The position numbers were made by a program, and so were the translations under genes. Below, one piece after another: positions 1 to 8,089 of a DNA stretch of 64,000 nt. How positions within the stretch are numbered: position 1 is the first letter of the stretch; each line of letters opens with the position of its first letter. Location of the stretch: assembly GCA_947455145.1 (NCBI GenBank), contig CANGME010000008.1:1-64000 (forward strand), in the 5' to 3' direction. This DNA is from Comamonadaceae bacterium (GTDB taxonomy: Bacteria > Pseudomonadota > Gammaproteobacteria > Burkholderiales > Burkholderiaceae_C). The notes under the pieces are model-generated. The model was not told where the DNA came from. It worked only from the letters and a program-made list of their open reading frames with translations, and ran no database searches.

Positions 1-228
1 GCCCTGGACAAGGCAGTGATTTCCGGCAAAGTAAGCGCCACTGAGGTGGCTCAAAAAGTGTTTGACGCCATGGTGCAAAACCAGTTCTACATCTACAGCC
101 ACCCCCAAGCCCTGGACGCTGTGAAAACCCGGTTAGAAGACATCTTGCAAGCGCGCAACCCGAGTGCCCCCTTCGCGCACAAGCCGGAGCTGGGTGTGGC
201 CTTGAGGCGGGCCCTTCGCACGGGTTGA
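1..228 (+). CDS. C-terminal end of a short-chain dehydrogenase/reductase (partial)
   Basis: The reading frame is open from the first base and stops at TGA 226-228, giving the last 75 residues of a protein that begins before the window. The tail reads FYIYSHPQAL, then a basic amphipathic helix ending RRALRTG. This resembles the C-terminus of NAD(P)-dependent SDR oxidoreductases, where a FYI-x-x-H-P segment precedes a final helix. The Rossmann fold and catalytic Tyr-Lys would lie upstream, so the family call is inference from the tail alone. A good terminator follows at 250-271, so this gene ends its own transcription unit. Confidence 0.6.
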   Translation, partial: ALDKAVISGKVSATEVAQKVFDAMVQNQFYIYSHPQALDAVKTRLEDILQARNPSAPFAHKPELGVALRRALRTG

Positions 229-249
229 TTGAATTCGAATTTGATTGCA

Positions 250-271
250 GGCCCTTCGGGGCCATTTTTTT
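250..271 (+). terminator. Rho-independent terminator after the SDR gene
   Basis: A GGCCC stem (250-254) pairs with GGGCC (259-263) around a TTCG loop and is followed by a run of seven T (265-271). It separates the SDR gene from the Flp pilus locus. Confidence 0.8.
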
Positions 272-289
272 CGTCACTGCATTTTGCGT

Positions 290-303
290 TTGATATGGAT
301 CAA
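290..303 (+). promoter_or_regulatory. FNR/Anr-type box upstream of the Flp pilus locus
   Basis: TTGATATGGATCAA is a perfect match to the FNR/CRP-family consensus TTGAT-N4-ATCAA. A weak -10 candidate (CATATT, 326-331) lies so that a start near 338 would put the box centre at -41.5, the class II activator position. The remaining 272-563 leader contains no convincing gene. Direct control of the pilus is inference; the predicted untranslated leader would be about 225 bases. Confidence 0.55.
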
Positions 304-563
304 ACAAACCACACGTTGGGGTGGACATATTTTCTTCACTGTCGATACTGAGATCCATGCAGAAAAAGAAGTTCTGTTCTTCGCTTTAACAAAGTGGTGA
401 CGATCAAGAACTCTTCTGTATTGGAATCTTGGCTTTGAGGTTTGCCACATTTCCGCAGGGAGCGTGTCAGTGCTGATAGTTCAGGATTTCAGTCAGGTTT
501 CTGCTAACCGCGCAGCCATCTCGAAAGGATGTCTGTTTGTTTGGCTTAACTGGAGAGATTGAA

Positions 564-755
564 ATGAAACAGCTTATTAATTCCACTCGCAAGTTCCTTC
601 GTGATGAAGAGGGCGTGACCATGATCGAGTACGGCTTGATTGCCGCACTCATATCCTTGGCCGTCGTTGCAACCGTTGTTTTGGTTGGAACGCAGCTGAA
701 TACCTTGTTTGCACGGGTTAAAAACTGCCTTGGTAATACTGCCGCTTGCACTTAA
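564..755 (+). CDS. flp: Flp/Fap type IVb pilin (major Tad pilin)
   Basis: This 63-residue prepilin is the likely major subunit of the Tad pilus. It has a short charged leader with the cleavage site after Gly17 (DEEG|VTMIEYG); the mature chain starts V-T-M-I-E5-Y6, the Glu5-Tyr6 pair characteristic of Flp pilins, followed by one hydrophobic helix. The ATG at 564 is chosen because it has a good Shine-Dalgarno (TGGAGAG) and gives a normal leader; a longer frame from 537 adds implausible residues. CpaA downstream should process it. It is followed by a long stem-loop and then a near-identical second copy. Confidence 0.95.
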   Translation: MKQLINSTRKFLRDEEGVTMIEYGLIAALISLAVVATVVLVGTQLNTLFARVKNCLGNTAACT

Positions 756-792
756 TTTCCTCACGTGCGTAATTCAAAAAAATGATGACTCG

Positions 793-835
793 TACTACGC
801 TGCCGAAGTAAATTTTCTATCTTGGTAGCGTAGTA
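793..835 (+). promoter_or_regulatory. Long stem-loop between the two flp copies
   Basis: A 12-bp stem (793-804 with 824-835, one G-U pair) encloses a 19-base loop. No T-run follows, so it is not a standard terminator. Such hairpins behind highly expressed pilin genes can stabilise the upstream mRNA or dampen read-through into the assembly genes; that role is inferred. Confidence 0.5.
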
Positions 836-891
836 ATTGGTAGGTAGAAAAGTTGATTTCCTAAACTTTTAATTTAACTGGAGATATAGAA

Positions 892-1083
892 ATGAAACAT
901 CTAATCAATCAAGCTTAAAAGTTCCTTTGTGATGAAGAGGGCGTCACCATGATTGAGTATGGCTTGATCGCTGCGCTGATCGCCTTGGCCGTCGTTGCGA
1001 CCGTCGTCACCATTGGAACCAACCTGAATACCTTATTTGAAAAGGTGAAAAATTGTCTGACAACAGGTGGTACGTGCCCTTAA
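892..1083 (+). pseudogene. Second flp pilin copy interrupted by a stop at codon 9
   Basis: Same length (63 codons) and same layout as flp1, including a copied leader (AACTGGAGA before the ATG), so it is a tandem duplicate. Codon 9 is TAA where flp1 has CGC, which ends translation after MKHLINQA. The frame then resumes cleanly through the cleavage site (DEEG|VTMIEYG), the hydrophobic helix and a Cys-containing tail. The internal Met at 949 lacks a leader and ribosome site, so it cannot make a processed pilin. It is probably a recent pseudogene; a sequencing error or stop suppression would be the alternatives. Confidence 0.85.
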
Positions 1084-1127
1084 GACGGCAATTCGTTGTT
1101 TGAGCAATTCTCAACAGGAGCGCATGA

Positions 1128-1724
1128 ATGTCATTCGAGCTAACCCCCGCAAGCTGGCAACTTTGGTGTCTCGCCATTCTTGCGCTGGGCATGCTCATGG
1201 CAGTGGAGTGGGATTTGCGTGAACACCGCATTCCTAACGCTCTCATTTTGTTTCTTTTGTTAACGGGCCTAGCGCTGCAAACGGTAGGCCCGACCAACGG
1301 GCGTGGCGGGTTGTTTGATGCCTTCCCTGGGGCGCTAGGGATCGGTTCGGCCCTGCTTGGGGTGCTGCTTGGCCTGTTGATTTATTTGCCCTTCTACATG
1401 ATGCGCACCATGGGTGCGGGTGACGTCAAGCTCATGGCGGCGTTGGGGGCTTTTGTGGGTACGGGGGAGGTGATTGGCCTAGCTCTGTTCGTGCTCATCG
1501 CGGGCGGAGTGCTTTCGGTCATTCGCATGTTGCTCAAGCGCAATGCAAGACTCGTTTTAAACAACGTCAAGTTAATTCTTATTGGTATGGGGCATGGCGG
1601 CTCAGGTTTTGACCCAGCCACCCAGTCGGCAGACCGCATGCCCTATGCCTTGTCATTTGCAACAGGTTTGGCCGTCTTCAGTTACTGGCGGCTTAGTGGT
1701 GGGATGCAGATCTTAGGTTTTTGA
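1128..1724 (+). CDS. cpaA: Prepilin peptidase CpaA/TadV (A24 family)
   Basis: Inner-membrane aspartic peptidase that removes the leader from Flp and the TadE-like pseudopilins. It is 198 residues with about six hydrophobic segments. The two catalytic aspartates are visible: Asp29 in VEWDLREHRIPN and Asp99 in the GxGD motif (GAGD, 96-99). It lacks the N-terminal methylase domain of PilD, as is usual for CpaA. The ATG at 1128 is 7 bases after GGAG. It is the first intact gene after the pilins. Confidence 0.93.
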   Translation: MSFELTPASWQLWCLAILALGMLMAVEWDLREHRIPNALILFLLLTGLALQTVGPTNGRGGLFDAFPGALGIGSALLGVLLGLLIYLPFYMMRTMGAGDVKLMAALGAFVGTGEVIGLALFVLIAGGVLSVIRMLLKRNARLVLNNVKLILIGMGHGGSGFDPATQSADRMPYALSFATGLAVFSYWRLSGGMQILGF

Positions 1725-1759
1725 TACTCAATGGGACATAGCCCCAAGGAAGGTGAGAA

Positions 1760-2623
1760 ATGAAAAGCACAAGAGCGTTGATCATGATTTTCTTTTCCCT
1801 TATTGCGGGCGGCGTCGCGGTCTGGCTCGCGGCAAGGTGGGTGGGGCAACAAGCCTCTGAAAACTCTACCGCCGTTGTGGTGGCCAGCAAAGACCTGGAC
1901 CCTGGCGCGCTGCTAACGCCGGACATGCTGGGTCAGACCGCTTGGCCCAAGGGATCCATACCCGAAGGGGCGTTTACAGATTCTAAAAAGTTAGAGACCC
2001 GTGTGGTGGCCGGCTCGGTCATCTACAAAGGTGAGCCATTGCTGGAAGCCAAGTTGGCCCCCGAAGGCTCTACGGGTGGCCTGTCGTCCGTCATCCCCAA
2101 CGGCATGCGGGCCATCAGCATTCATGCCAATGAGATTGTGGGAGTGGCAGGGTACATCAGGCCGGGCAGTTTGGTGGACATCATGGTCAATACACGGGAT
2201 AAAAACGAGAAGGCCATTTCCAAAATTGTGTTGGAAAAAATCTTGGTTCTGGCGACAGCACAAGACGACAAGCGTGATCAAAACAAACCCAAAGTGGTTA
2301 GCGCGGTCACGCTCCAGGTGGAGCCGGGGCAAGCCGAAAAAATTGACTTGGCTCGCAGCATCGGCACCTTGTCACTGGTGTTGCGAAACCCACTCGATAA
2401 AGGCGATGTAGCCACTGGCGGTGCTAACCGCGAAGACCTGATGGCGGGGGAGGCTGGGGTCAAACCTGCAGCCCCTGCAGCCCCTGCAGTGGCCCCGGTC
2501 AAAACGGCGGTTGTGCGCAGCAGCGCACCCAAGCCCAAGGCCGTGGTGAGTGCGCCAGTGGTTGAAAAAGGCGAGATCGTCGAAGTCATTCGCGGTGTCC
2601 AAAAAGCCAACGCTAATTTTTGA
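1760..2623 (+). CDS. cpaB: Flp pilus assembly protein CpaB/RcpC
   Basis: Periplasmic, inner-membrane-anchored partner of the Tad secretin. The 287-residue protein has an N-terminal transmembrane segment (about 8-26), then an SAF-type domain (VVVASKDLDPGALLTPDML) and the conserved RcpC core, in which GMRAISIHANEIVGVAGYI and PGSLVDIMV are typical. The C-terminus is an Ala/Pro-rich linker followed by a short conserved tail (EIVEVIRGVQK). The start follows GAAGGTGAG. Nine bases separate it from cpaC, consistent with one operon. Confidence 0.92.
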   Translation: MKSTRALIMIFFSLIAGGVAVWLAARWVGQQASENSTAVVVASKDLDPGALLTPDMLGQTAWPKGSIPEGAFTDSKKLETRVVAGSVIYKGEPLLEAKLAPEGSTGGLSSVIPNGMRAISIHANEIVGVAGYIRPGSLVDIMVNTRDKNEKAISKIVLEKILVLATAQDDKRDQNKPKVVSAVTLQVEPGQAEKIDLARSIGTLSLVLRNPLDKGDVATGGANREDLMAGEAGVKPAAPAAPAVAPVKTAVVRSSAPKPKAVVSAPVVEKGEIVEVIRGVQKANANF

Positions 2624-2632
2624 GGGGTCAAC

Positions 2633-4246
2633 ATGAAACAAGCAACAACAACTATTCGTGGCAGCCGTGTTTTGGCATCGGCTTGCGTGTTGGCTACTGC
2701 GGTGGCGTGGGGGCCTGCGGGTTTGGCGCAAGCCCCCGTCATCACCAAGGGCAACACAACGGCTCGCGGCGTCATGCCCATGATGCCGATGGCCGCAGCA
2801 CCCAGTAGCGCAGCGGACTTCTCCACCGTCGGCCCCGCGATGGAGTTAACCATTGGCAAGTCCACCTTGATGCGGGTGCCTTCTGCGGTAGAGCGAATTT
2901 CGGTGGGTAACCCCAACATTGCTGACATCACCCTCATCAGCCCGACCGAGGTTTATTTGCTGGGCAAAAACTATGGCTCCACCAACCTGGTGGTCTGGCG
3001 CAAGGGCGGTGCGCCCACGGCTGTGGATGTGAACGTCAGCATCGACATTGGCCGCATGGATAAAAAACTGCGTGAGCTCATGCCAGAGGAAAAGGGTATC
3101 TCCGTCCATGCAGCAGCAGACTCCATCATCTTGAGCGGTGTGGTCAGCAGTGCTGTCAAAGCGCGATTTGCCGAAGACATTGCACAAGCCTTTGTGCGTG
3201 ACATCAACCGCTCACTGGTGCTACCCGTAATGGCGGGCGACACCAAGGTTGCTTCAGGCACGTTGGTGGCGGGGCAGGGTGGCGCTGCTGCTGTGGCTGC
3301 TACCACCAGCGCCAAGGTGGTAAACCTGCTGCAAGTGGCCTCTGGCCAGCAGGTGATGTTGGAGGTGAAAGTGGCCGAGGTATCCAAGACCTTGCTCGAC
3401 AAGCTTGGTGCAAGTCTGGGTGTGAGTGCGGGTAACGGGGGGCTGAGCTACGGCATTTTGTCCAACTTTCTAAGTCTAGGTAATGGAGTGTTCAGTATCA
3501 CGGCGGACAATGGCAATAAAGTGTCGGTAGACGCCCAGAAGCAAGACGGCCTGATCAAAATTTTGGCAGAGCCCAACATCATTTCCATCAGCGGGCAAGA
3601 GGCCAGCTTTCTGGCAGGTGGCAAGATTTTCATTCCCACAGCCAGCAGCAACACCGGCGGCTTTCCTGTCATCACTTTGACAGAAAAAGAATTTGGCGTT
3701 GGGCTCAAGTTCACACCCACGGTGCTGGAAGGTGGTCGCATTCACCTCAAGGTGGCCCCTGAAGTGTCGGAGCTGGCCCAAACTGGTTCGGCATTTACAA
3801 CCATCGGCGGCGTAACGTCTGTGTTGCCCAGCATCACCACCCGGCGCGTTCAAACCACCGTGCAGTTGATGGACGGGCAAAGCCTGGCCATTGCCGGGCT
3901 GATTAAAAACAACGTCACTGAAACGATTAAACGTATCCCACTGTTGGGAGAAATACCCATCTTGGGCGCCCTGTTTCGCAGCAGCGAGTTCCAGACTGAT
4001 CGCACCGAGTTGATGTTCGTCATCACCCCACGGCTGGTCAAGCCCATGGATGTTGCACAGACCCTGCCCACAGACAACTTCACCCCACCCAGCCGCAGCG
4101 AGTTTTTCTTGGGCGGCAAGCTGGAGGGCAGCGGCAATGCTGAAGTAGTGCCAGACAAACCTGCCACACCAGCACCGCAGCCAGCACAACAACCAACCGC
4201 AGCACCCGCATCACAGCCGCAAGCCGGTGGGTTTGATCTCAAATAA
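2633..4246 (+). CDS. cpaC: Tad secretin CpaC/RcpA
   Basis: Outer-membrane secretin through which the Flp pilus emerges. It is 537 residues. A signal peptide (cleavage near GLAQA, about residue 33) precedes an N-terminal pilus-formation domain (GKSTLMRVPSAVERISVGNP), a BON-like/N1 region, and a C-terminal secretin domain with the characteristic GLKFTPTVL and a run ending VPLLGEIP-like (RIPLLGEIPILGALFRS). The final 50 residues are Pro/Gln/Ala-rich and probably disordered. It sits between cpaB and a small lipoprotein that may help it localise. Confidence 0.94.
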   Translation: MKQATTTIRGSRVLASACVLATAVAWGPAGLAQAPVITKGNTTARGVMPMMPMAAAPSSAADFSTVGPAMELTIGKSTLMRVPSAVERISVGNPNIADITLISPTEVYLLGKNYGSTNLVVWRKGGAPTAVDVNVSIDIGRMDKKLRELMPEEKGISVHAAADSIILSGVVSSAVKARFAEDIAQAFVRDINRSLVLPVMAGDTKVASGTLVAGQGGAAAVAATTSAKVVNLLQVASGQQVMLEVKVAEVSKTLLDKLGASLGVSAGNGGLSYGILSNFLSLGNGVFSITADNGNKVSVDAQKQDGLIKILAEPNIISISGQEASFLAGGKIFIPTASSNTGGFPVITLTEKEFGVGLKFTPTVLEGGRIHLKVAPEVSELAQTGSAFTTIGGVTSVLPSITTRRVQTTVQLMDGQSLAIAGLIKNNVTETIKRIPLLGEIPILGALFRSSEFQTDRTELMFVITPRLVKPMDVAQTLPTDNFTPPSRSEFFLGGKLEGSGNAEVVPDKPATPAPQPAQQPTAAPASQPQAGGFDLK

Positions 4247-4258
4247 AGGAGCGCCGCC

Positions 4259-4564
4259 ATGACTATCAATATCACCCCCCGCGTGTTGCTCACAGCCACC
4301 GCCATCGGGCTCATGGTTCAACTCACAGGCTGTGGCAGCACCACGCCCGACATGGATGCCAAGTTTGGTGATGCCGTGCGAACGGCACGCCAACAGCAAA
4401 CGCTCAACCCAGCAGCGCCCACGGGCAATAACCCCGTGCTGGGCATTGATGGCCGGGCCGCTGCCAGCGCGCAAGACCGCTATCAGGACTCATTCAAAGC
4501 CCCACCGAAAACTTTTGAAGTGCTTGGTATTGGAGGTGTTGGTTCTAGCGGGAGTGGTCAGTAA
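4259..4564 (+). CDS. Small Tad-locus lipoprotein
   Basis: A 101-residue protein with a lipoprotein signal peptide; the lipobox is LTGC, giving lipidated Cys25. The mature part is short, polar and Gly/Ser-rich at the end, with no domain I recognise. It starts after AAAGGAG, 12 bases downstream of cpaC. Other Tad loci carry a lipoprotein here (CpaD/RcpB role, secretin stability), but sequence similarity to those cannot be claimed. Role as secretin partner is inference from position. Confidence 0.75.
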   Translation: MTINITPRVLLTATAIGLMVQLTGCGSTTPDMDAKFGDAVRTARQQQTLNPAAPTGNNPVLGIDGRAAASAQDRYQDSFKAPPKTFEVLGIGGVGSSGSGQ

Positions 4565-4594
4565 TCTCTAGTAGAAAAAAACAGGGCGGACATC

Positions 4595-5895
4595 ATGTGC
4601 AGACAAGGATCAATACCGAACATTCATCGCCAGTGTGGCGCGGTCATGATTTTGTTGGGTCTTGCGATTGCAATGTTGATCGGTTTTGCCGGTCTGGCCA
4701 TTGATTTGGGGCGGTTTTTTGTCATCAAGACTGAATTGCAGAATGCAGTGGATGCCTGCGCACTGTCGGCCGCCTCACAACTGCGGCCAGGCCAAAACAA
4801 CAACCAGGCCTTAATTAAGGCGGTCGCTTATGGACGGGTGTTTTCAACTGGTGGAACAACCAGTATCGATGCGATCAAGAACCGGGCGAATTTTCAGAGC
4901 ACGGTGACGGACATCACAGACATCACCTTCTCCCGAACCCAGACATTCCCGGATGCAGGAGTCACATTCAATAATGCTGCGTACGTCAAGTGCAGCTATC
5001 CACTAACGGGCCTTCCCGTTTACTTTATGCGTGTGTTGGACTCAACGCAGCAAACTGCCACTGTGAGCGCCTTTGCGGTTGCCAAACAAGGGCCGTCGGC
5101 TTCAGTCTGTGCAATTCCAGTTGGGATTTGCTCTGTGGGTGGCGGCACACCGGCCAATAACTATGGATTGACGGTGGGGAATTGGTACGCGGTGAAGTCT
5201 GGTGCATCGACAAGCGGGTGGTTCGGGTGGATTGATTTCACACCGCCTGGCGGGGGTGCCAGCGAGGCGGCAGATTTGTTCACCGGCAGTGGGCAATGTG
5301 CGCTTCAAGCAGGCACCAATGTTGCTCAACAGGGAAATATTGCCAGTTTAGCTGTTGCATGGAATTCCCGGTTTGGCTGGTATAAAAGCGGGGGGGGGGG
5401 AACCCGCAGGCCACCACAGCAGCCCCGGATTTCTCTGGATTTGCGTATTCTGCAGGCACCGCATTGCACCCGGGCAATTGGCTTGCGGGTACGAACGCTT
5501 GGGCCGGCACGTCACCACTCAATCCCGGCGTCCAAAATTTTCAAGCTGCTCGCGCCGCTCACACGCCCTATCAAACCAACTTGCCTTACGGCATTCCAAG
5601 CGGCGGCGGCTACGCTGCGACAACAACAGCAAATCACATCACCTACGGGCAAAACCGACGATTGGCTGTGGCCCCGATTCTGGATTGCTCCGCCGCACCG
5701 ACGGTGAACATTCAAGATTGGGCCTGCGTATTTATGCTGAACCCCTACAGCGACAGTGGTGGTCTCAAGGCAGGCGAAGTGTGGGACGTTCCCAACGTCG
5801 AATACCTTGGTTTGAGTTCGGTGAGTGGTAGTGCCTGCTCCACGACAGGTGGCCCGGGTACGGCTGGCCCCTTGGTGCCGGTGCTTGCGCAGTGA
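4595..5895 (+). CDS. TadG-like pilus assembly protein, frameshifted at a G11 tract
   Basis: The N-terminus has the TadE/TadG-type segment: GAVMILLGLAIAMLIGFAGL, then AIDLGRFFVIKTELQNAVDA, an anchor plus amphipathic helix. The frame that starts at ATG 4595 crosses eleven G at 5390-5400 and then runs about 100 residues of atypical Arg/Pro/His-rich sequence to a stop at 5707. The real continuation lies in the frame ending at 5895 (NPQATTAAPDFSGFAYSAGT onward, Gly/Ala/Asn-rich). Twelve or nine G would restore a protein of 433 or 432 residues. As read, the gene is off after Ser265. It lacks an obvious vWA domain. Phase variation or a homopolymer read error are both possible. Confidence 0.85.
5390..5400 (+). 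repeat. Poly-G tract (11 G) inside the TadG-like gene
   Basis: Eleven consecutive G, by far the longest homopolymer seen in the window (the next are 7-8). It lies exactly where the coding frame breaks. Slipped-strand mispairing at such tracts switches surface genes on and off in other proteobacteria. Confidence 0.9.
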
Positions 5896-5903
5896 GGTTG
5901 AAA

Positions 5904-6407
5904 ATGGACAATAAATCGAAAATCAGCAGACAAAAAGGGGCCGCAGCAATTGAGTTGGCCGTTATTTTGTTGCCGCTGCTGATTCTGTGTTTCGGCATCA
6001 CAGAGCTGGGACGGGCACTCTACTACTACAACGGCCTGGATAAGGCCACCCGTGGCGCAGTGCGTTACTTGAGTACCTTTGATATGTCGGCCCCTCCGGT
6101 CGGGGAAACTGCTGCGTCTATCCGGACAAAGGCGCAATTGATGGCCGTCTGTGGTTCGGTGAGCTGCAATCCCGCTATGCCACTGGTTCCGGGTTTAGCT
6201 GTTGCCAATGTGTCGATATGCGACCCGGTAGCCTGCCCAGCTACCCACAAAAATATTTTGACGGGACAGGGAAGCGTTTCGTTGGTGACTGTCACTGTCG
6301 GCGGTACGGGAAACGCGACTTACAGCTTCACGTCAATTGTTCCTTGGGTTATTCCCGATTTTTCCTACGCGCCAATGAGTTCAACCATGGCGTCGCAGTA
6401 CTTCTGA
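5904..6407 (+). CDS. TadE-like pseudopilin 1
   Basis: A 167-residue TadE/TadF-type protein. After a short basic leader, the GAAAIELAVILLPLLILCFG segment gives a pseudopilin cleavage site (KGA/AAIELA) and a hydrophobic helix, followed by ELGRALYYYNGLDKATRGA, the typical TadE continuation. I chose ATG 5904 because GAGG stands 6 bases upstream; a GTG at 5892 overlaps the previous stop and has no better site. It should be cut by CpaA and act in pilus initiation. It is followed immediately by a second TadE-like gene. Confidence 0.88.
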   Translation: MDNKSKISRQKGAAAIELAVILLPLLILCFGITELGRALYYYNGLDKATRGAVRYLSTFDMSAPPVGETAASIRTKAQLMAVCGSVSCNPAMPLVPGLAVANVSICDPVACPATHKNILTGQGSVSLVTVTVGGTGNATYSFTSIVPWVIPDFSYAPMSSTMASQYF

Positions 6408-6418
6408 TGGAGCCAGCT

Positions 6419-6886
6419 ATGAGCGCTCCACACATTTTTATGACACCGCGCTGGACGTGCAAGCGACACCAATGCGGAGCAGCCCTAGTCGAGTTTGCTT
6501 TTGTGGCTTTGATTTTTTTCACAATCCTGCTGGGGATCATGGAGTTTGGTCGCTGGATGTTTGTGTTGAATTCGGCCAATGAGGCGACCCGTTTGGGCGC
6601 ACGTCTGGCAACACTGTGTGACAAGGATGTCTCAGGTACGGGGAGTTCAGTCATCAAGACAAAAATGAAGCTCTTCTTACCCAATACATCTGACCCTCAG
6701 ATCGCTATTAATTACTCCCCGGCCGGCTGTACCGCTAGCAACTGTGTGACCGTAGAGGTCAAGCTAATCAACGCCACTTTCACACCCCTGATTCCGTTCA
6801 TGGGCTTGCCTTTGCCCATACCCTCTTTTGCCACCAGTTTGCCTCGGGAGTTGATGAACAGCGCAAGTAACCCCGTCTGTTCATGA
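6419..6886 (+). CDS. TadE-like pseudopilin 2
   Basis: A 155-residue protein with the TadE signature CGAALVEFAFVALIFFTIL then GIMEFGRWMFVLNSANEATR. Two Cys pairs in the C-terminal half may form disulfides in the periplasm. Two starts are possible: ATG 6407 overlaps the upstream stop (TGATG), while ATG 6419 has GATGGAG at good spacing and is preferred. It pairs with the preceding TadE-like gene, as TadE and TadF do in other loci. Confidence 0.87.
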   Translation: MSAPHIFMTPRWTCKRHQCGAALVEFAFVALIFFTILLGIMEFGRWMFVLNSANEATRLGARLATLCDKDVSGTGSSVIKTKMKLFLPNTSDPQIAINYSPAGCTASNCVTVEVKLINATFTPLIPFMGLPLPIPSFATSLPRELMNSASNPVCS

Positions 6887-6916
6887 TGTTCTGAAATTTA
6901 AAAATGGAATGAATTT

Positions 6917-8089
6917 ATGACTTTCAAAATTTCAGCCTTATCCCCGCCCGGGAAAACACTTGACGATTTGAAGGTGTTGGTCTTGGGCTTGCCGGGGGCG
7001 CTATTCACGGCTCACCGTGGTGGCATGGACGCGCTGGGGGATGTATTGCAGGGTGAACAACCCGACCTGGTGTTTCTGGATTTTCCAGCTCATTCCGACA
7101 AGGACATGAAGCAGCTGGAGGCTGTTTTACTGGGTAGACCCGACACTTGGCTGGTTCTGTTGAGTCCAGATCGATCCGCAGATTTCCTGATGCAGGCCAT
7201 GCGCGCGGGTGTGCGCGAGGTGTTGGCTGTACCTTTGGATTCGGCTCAAGTTCAGCAAGCTATTAAGCGGATGCAAACCCACCAAGCCAGCAGCCGTGGG
7301 CGTGACCGAGGCGGGCGCGTGTTGGCGTTGATTCCGTCCAAAGGCGGTGCCGGCGCTACTTTTTTGGCGACCAATCTGGCCTATGCCTTGTCATTGCATG
7401 GCAAACGGGTGGCGGTGCTGGATTTGAATATGTATTTTGGCGATGCGGCCATTTATTTAGGTGATGGAGTGGCTGTGTCTAACGTGGTGGAGCTGGCCAG
7501 AAAATCACGGCAGATGGATGCAACCTTGCTGGAGTCCAGCATGCTCAAAATGAGCAACACTTTGTATGTCTTGGCGGCACCCGAGTCGCCCGACCATGTG
7601 CGTGATGTGTCGGTGGCAGACATTCAAAAAATTATTGAGTTGGCCCGCGCTAGTTATGACTTTGTGGTGTTAGACATTGGCTATTCTCTCGACCCATTGA
7701 CGATCAAAGCGTTGGACATGGCCGACAGCATTGACCTGGTGGTGCAGCTGAACCTGCCTTTTGTCCGTGCCGCTAAACGCATGGTGAGCGTTTTTCGTGA
7801 TCTGGGTTACTCCAGCGAGAAGGTGCGCATTGTGGTCAACCGCGATGAAAAAGGCGGCGACATCAGTTTGGTTGATGTTGAAAAAACTTGTCTGCTGAAA
7901 ATTTCCCAGACTATTCCCAACAGCCATGCGGCAGTGAGCGCGTCCATCAACCAGGGGCGGCCTTTGGTGGGCTTGTCGCCGCGCGACCCTGTAGCCCAGG
8001 CGCTGCAAGCCTGGGCTGAAAAGTTAGACCCAACGGAGCATAAAAAATCCGGCGGTTGGTTCAGTGGTTTGAGGAGTAAATCATCATGA
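6917..8089 (+). CDS. cpaE: Pilus localisation ATPase CpaE/TadZ
   Basis: A 390-residue MinD/ParA-superfamily protein that places the Tad machine at its site in the cell. Residues 1-125 form a receiver-like domain (LVFLDFP at the phosphoacceptor-strand position), and residues 135-375 form the ATPase. The P-loop is SKGGAGATF (about 141-149): the signature first Lys is kept but the usual second Lys of GKT is Ala, which is common in Cpa[12 protein letters not shown] is the switch region. The stop overlaps the start of cpaF by 4 bases (ATGA), showing translational coupling. Confidence 0.93.
   Translation: MTFKISALSPPGKTLDDLKVLVLGLPGALFTAHRGGMDALGDVLQGEQPDLVFLDFPAHSDKDMKQLEAVLLGRPDTWLVLLSPDRSADFLMQAMRAGVREVLAVPLDSAQVQQAIKRMQTHQASSRGRDRGGRVLALIPSKGGAGATFLATNLAYALSLHGKRVAVLDLNMYFGDAAIYLGDGVAVSNVVELARKSRQMDATLLESSMLKMSNTLYVLAAPESPDHVRDVSVADIQKIIELARASYDFVVLDIGYSLDPLTIKALDMADSIDLVVQLNLPFVRAAKRMVSVFRDLGYSSEKVRIVVNRDEKGGDISLVDVEKTCLLKISQTIPNSHAAVSASINQGRPLVGLSPRDPVAQALQAWAEKLDPTEHKKSGGWFSGLRSKSS

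Noticed and set aside
431-448. Possible sigma-54 promoter (TGGCTTTGAGGTTTGCC) before flp
   Set aside because: GG and GC are 11 rather than 10 bases apart and the inner bases fit poorly.
5464-5895. Separate 143-residue gene after the TadG-like gene
   Set aside because: No ribosome site; sequence in this frame continues naturally upstream to the G tract, so it is the second half of the frameshifted gene.
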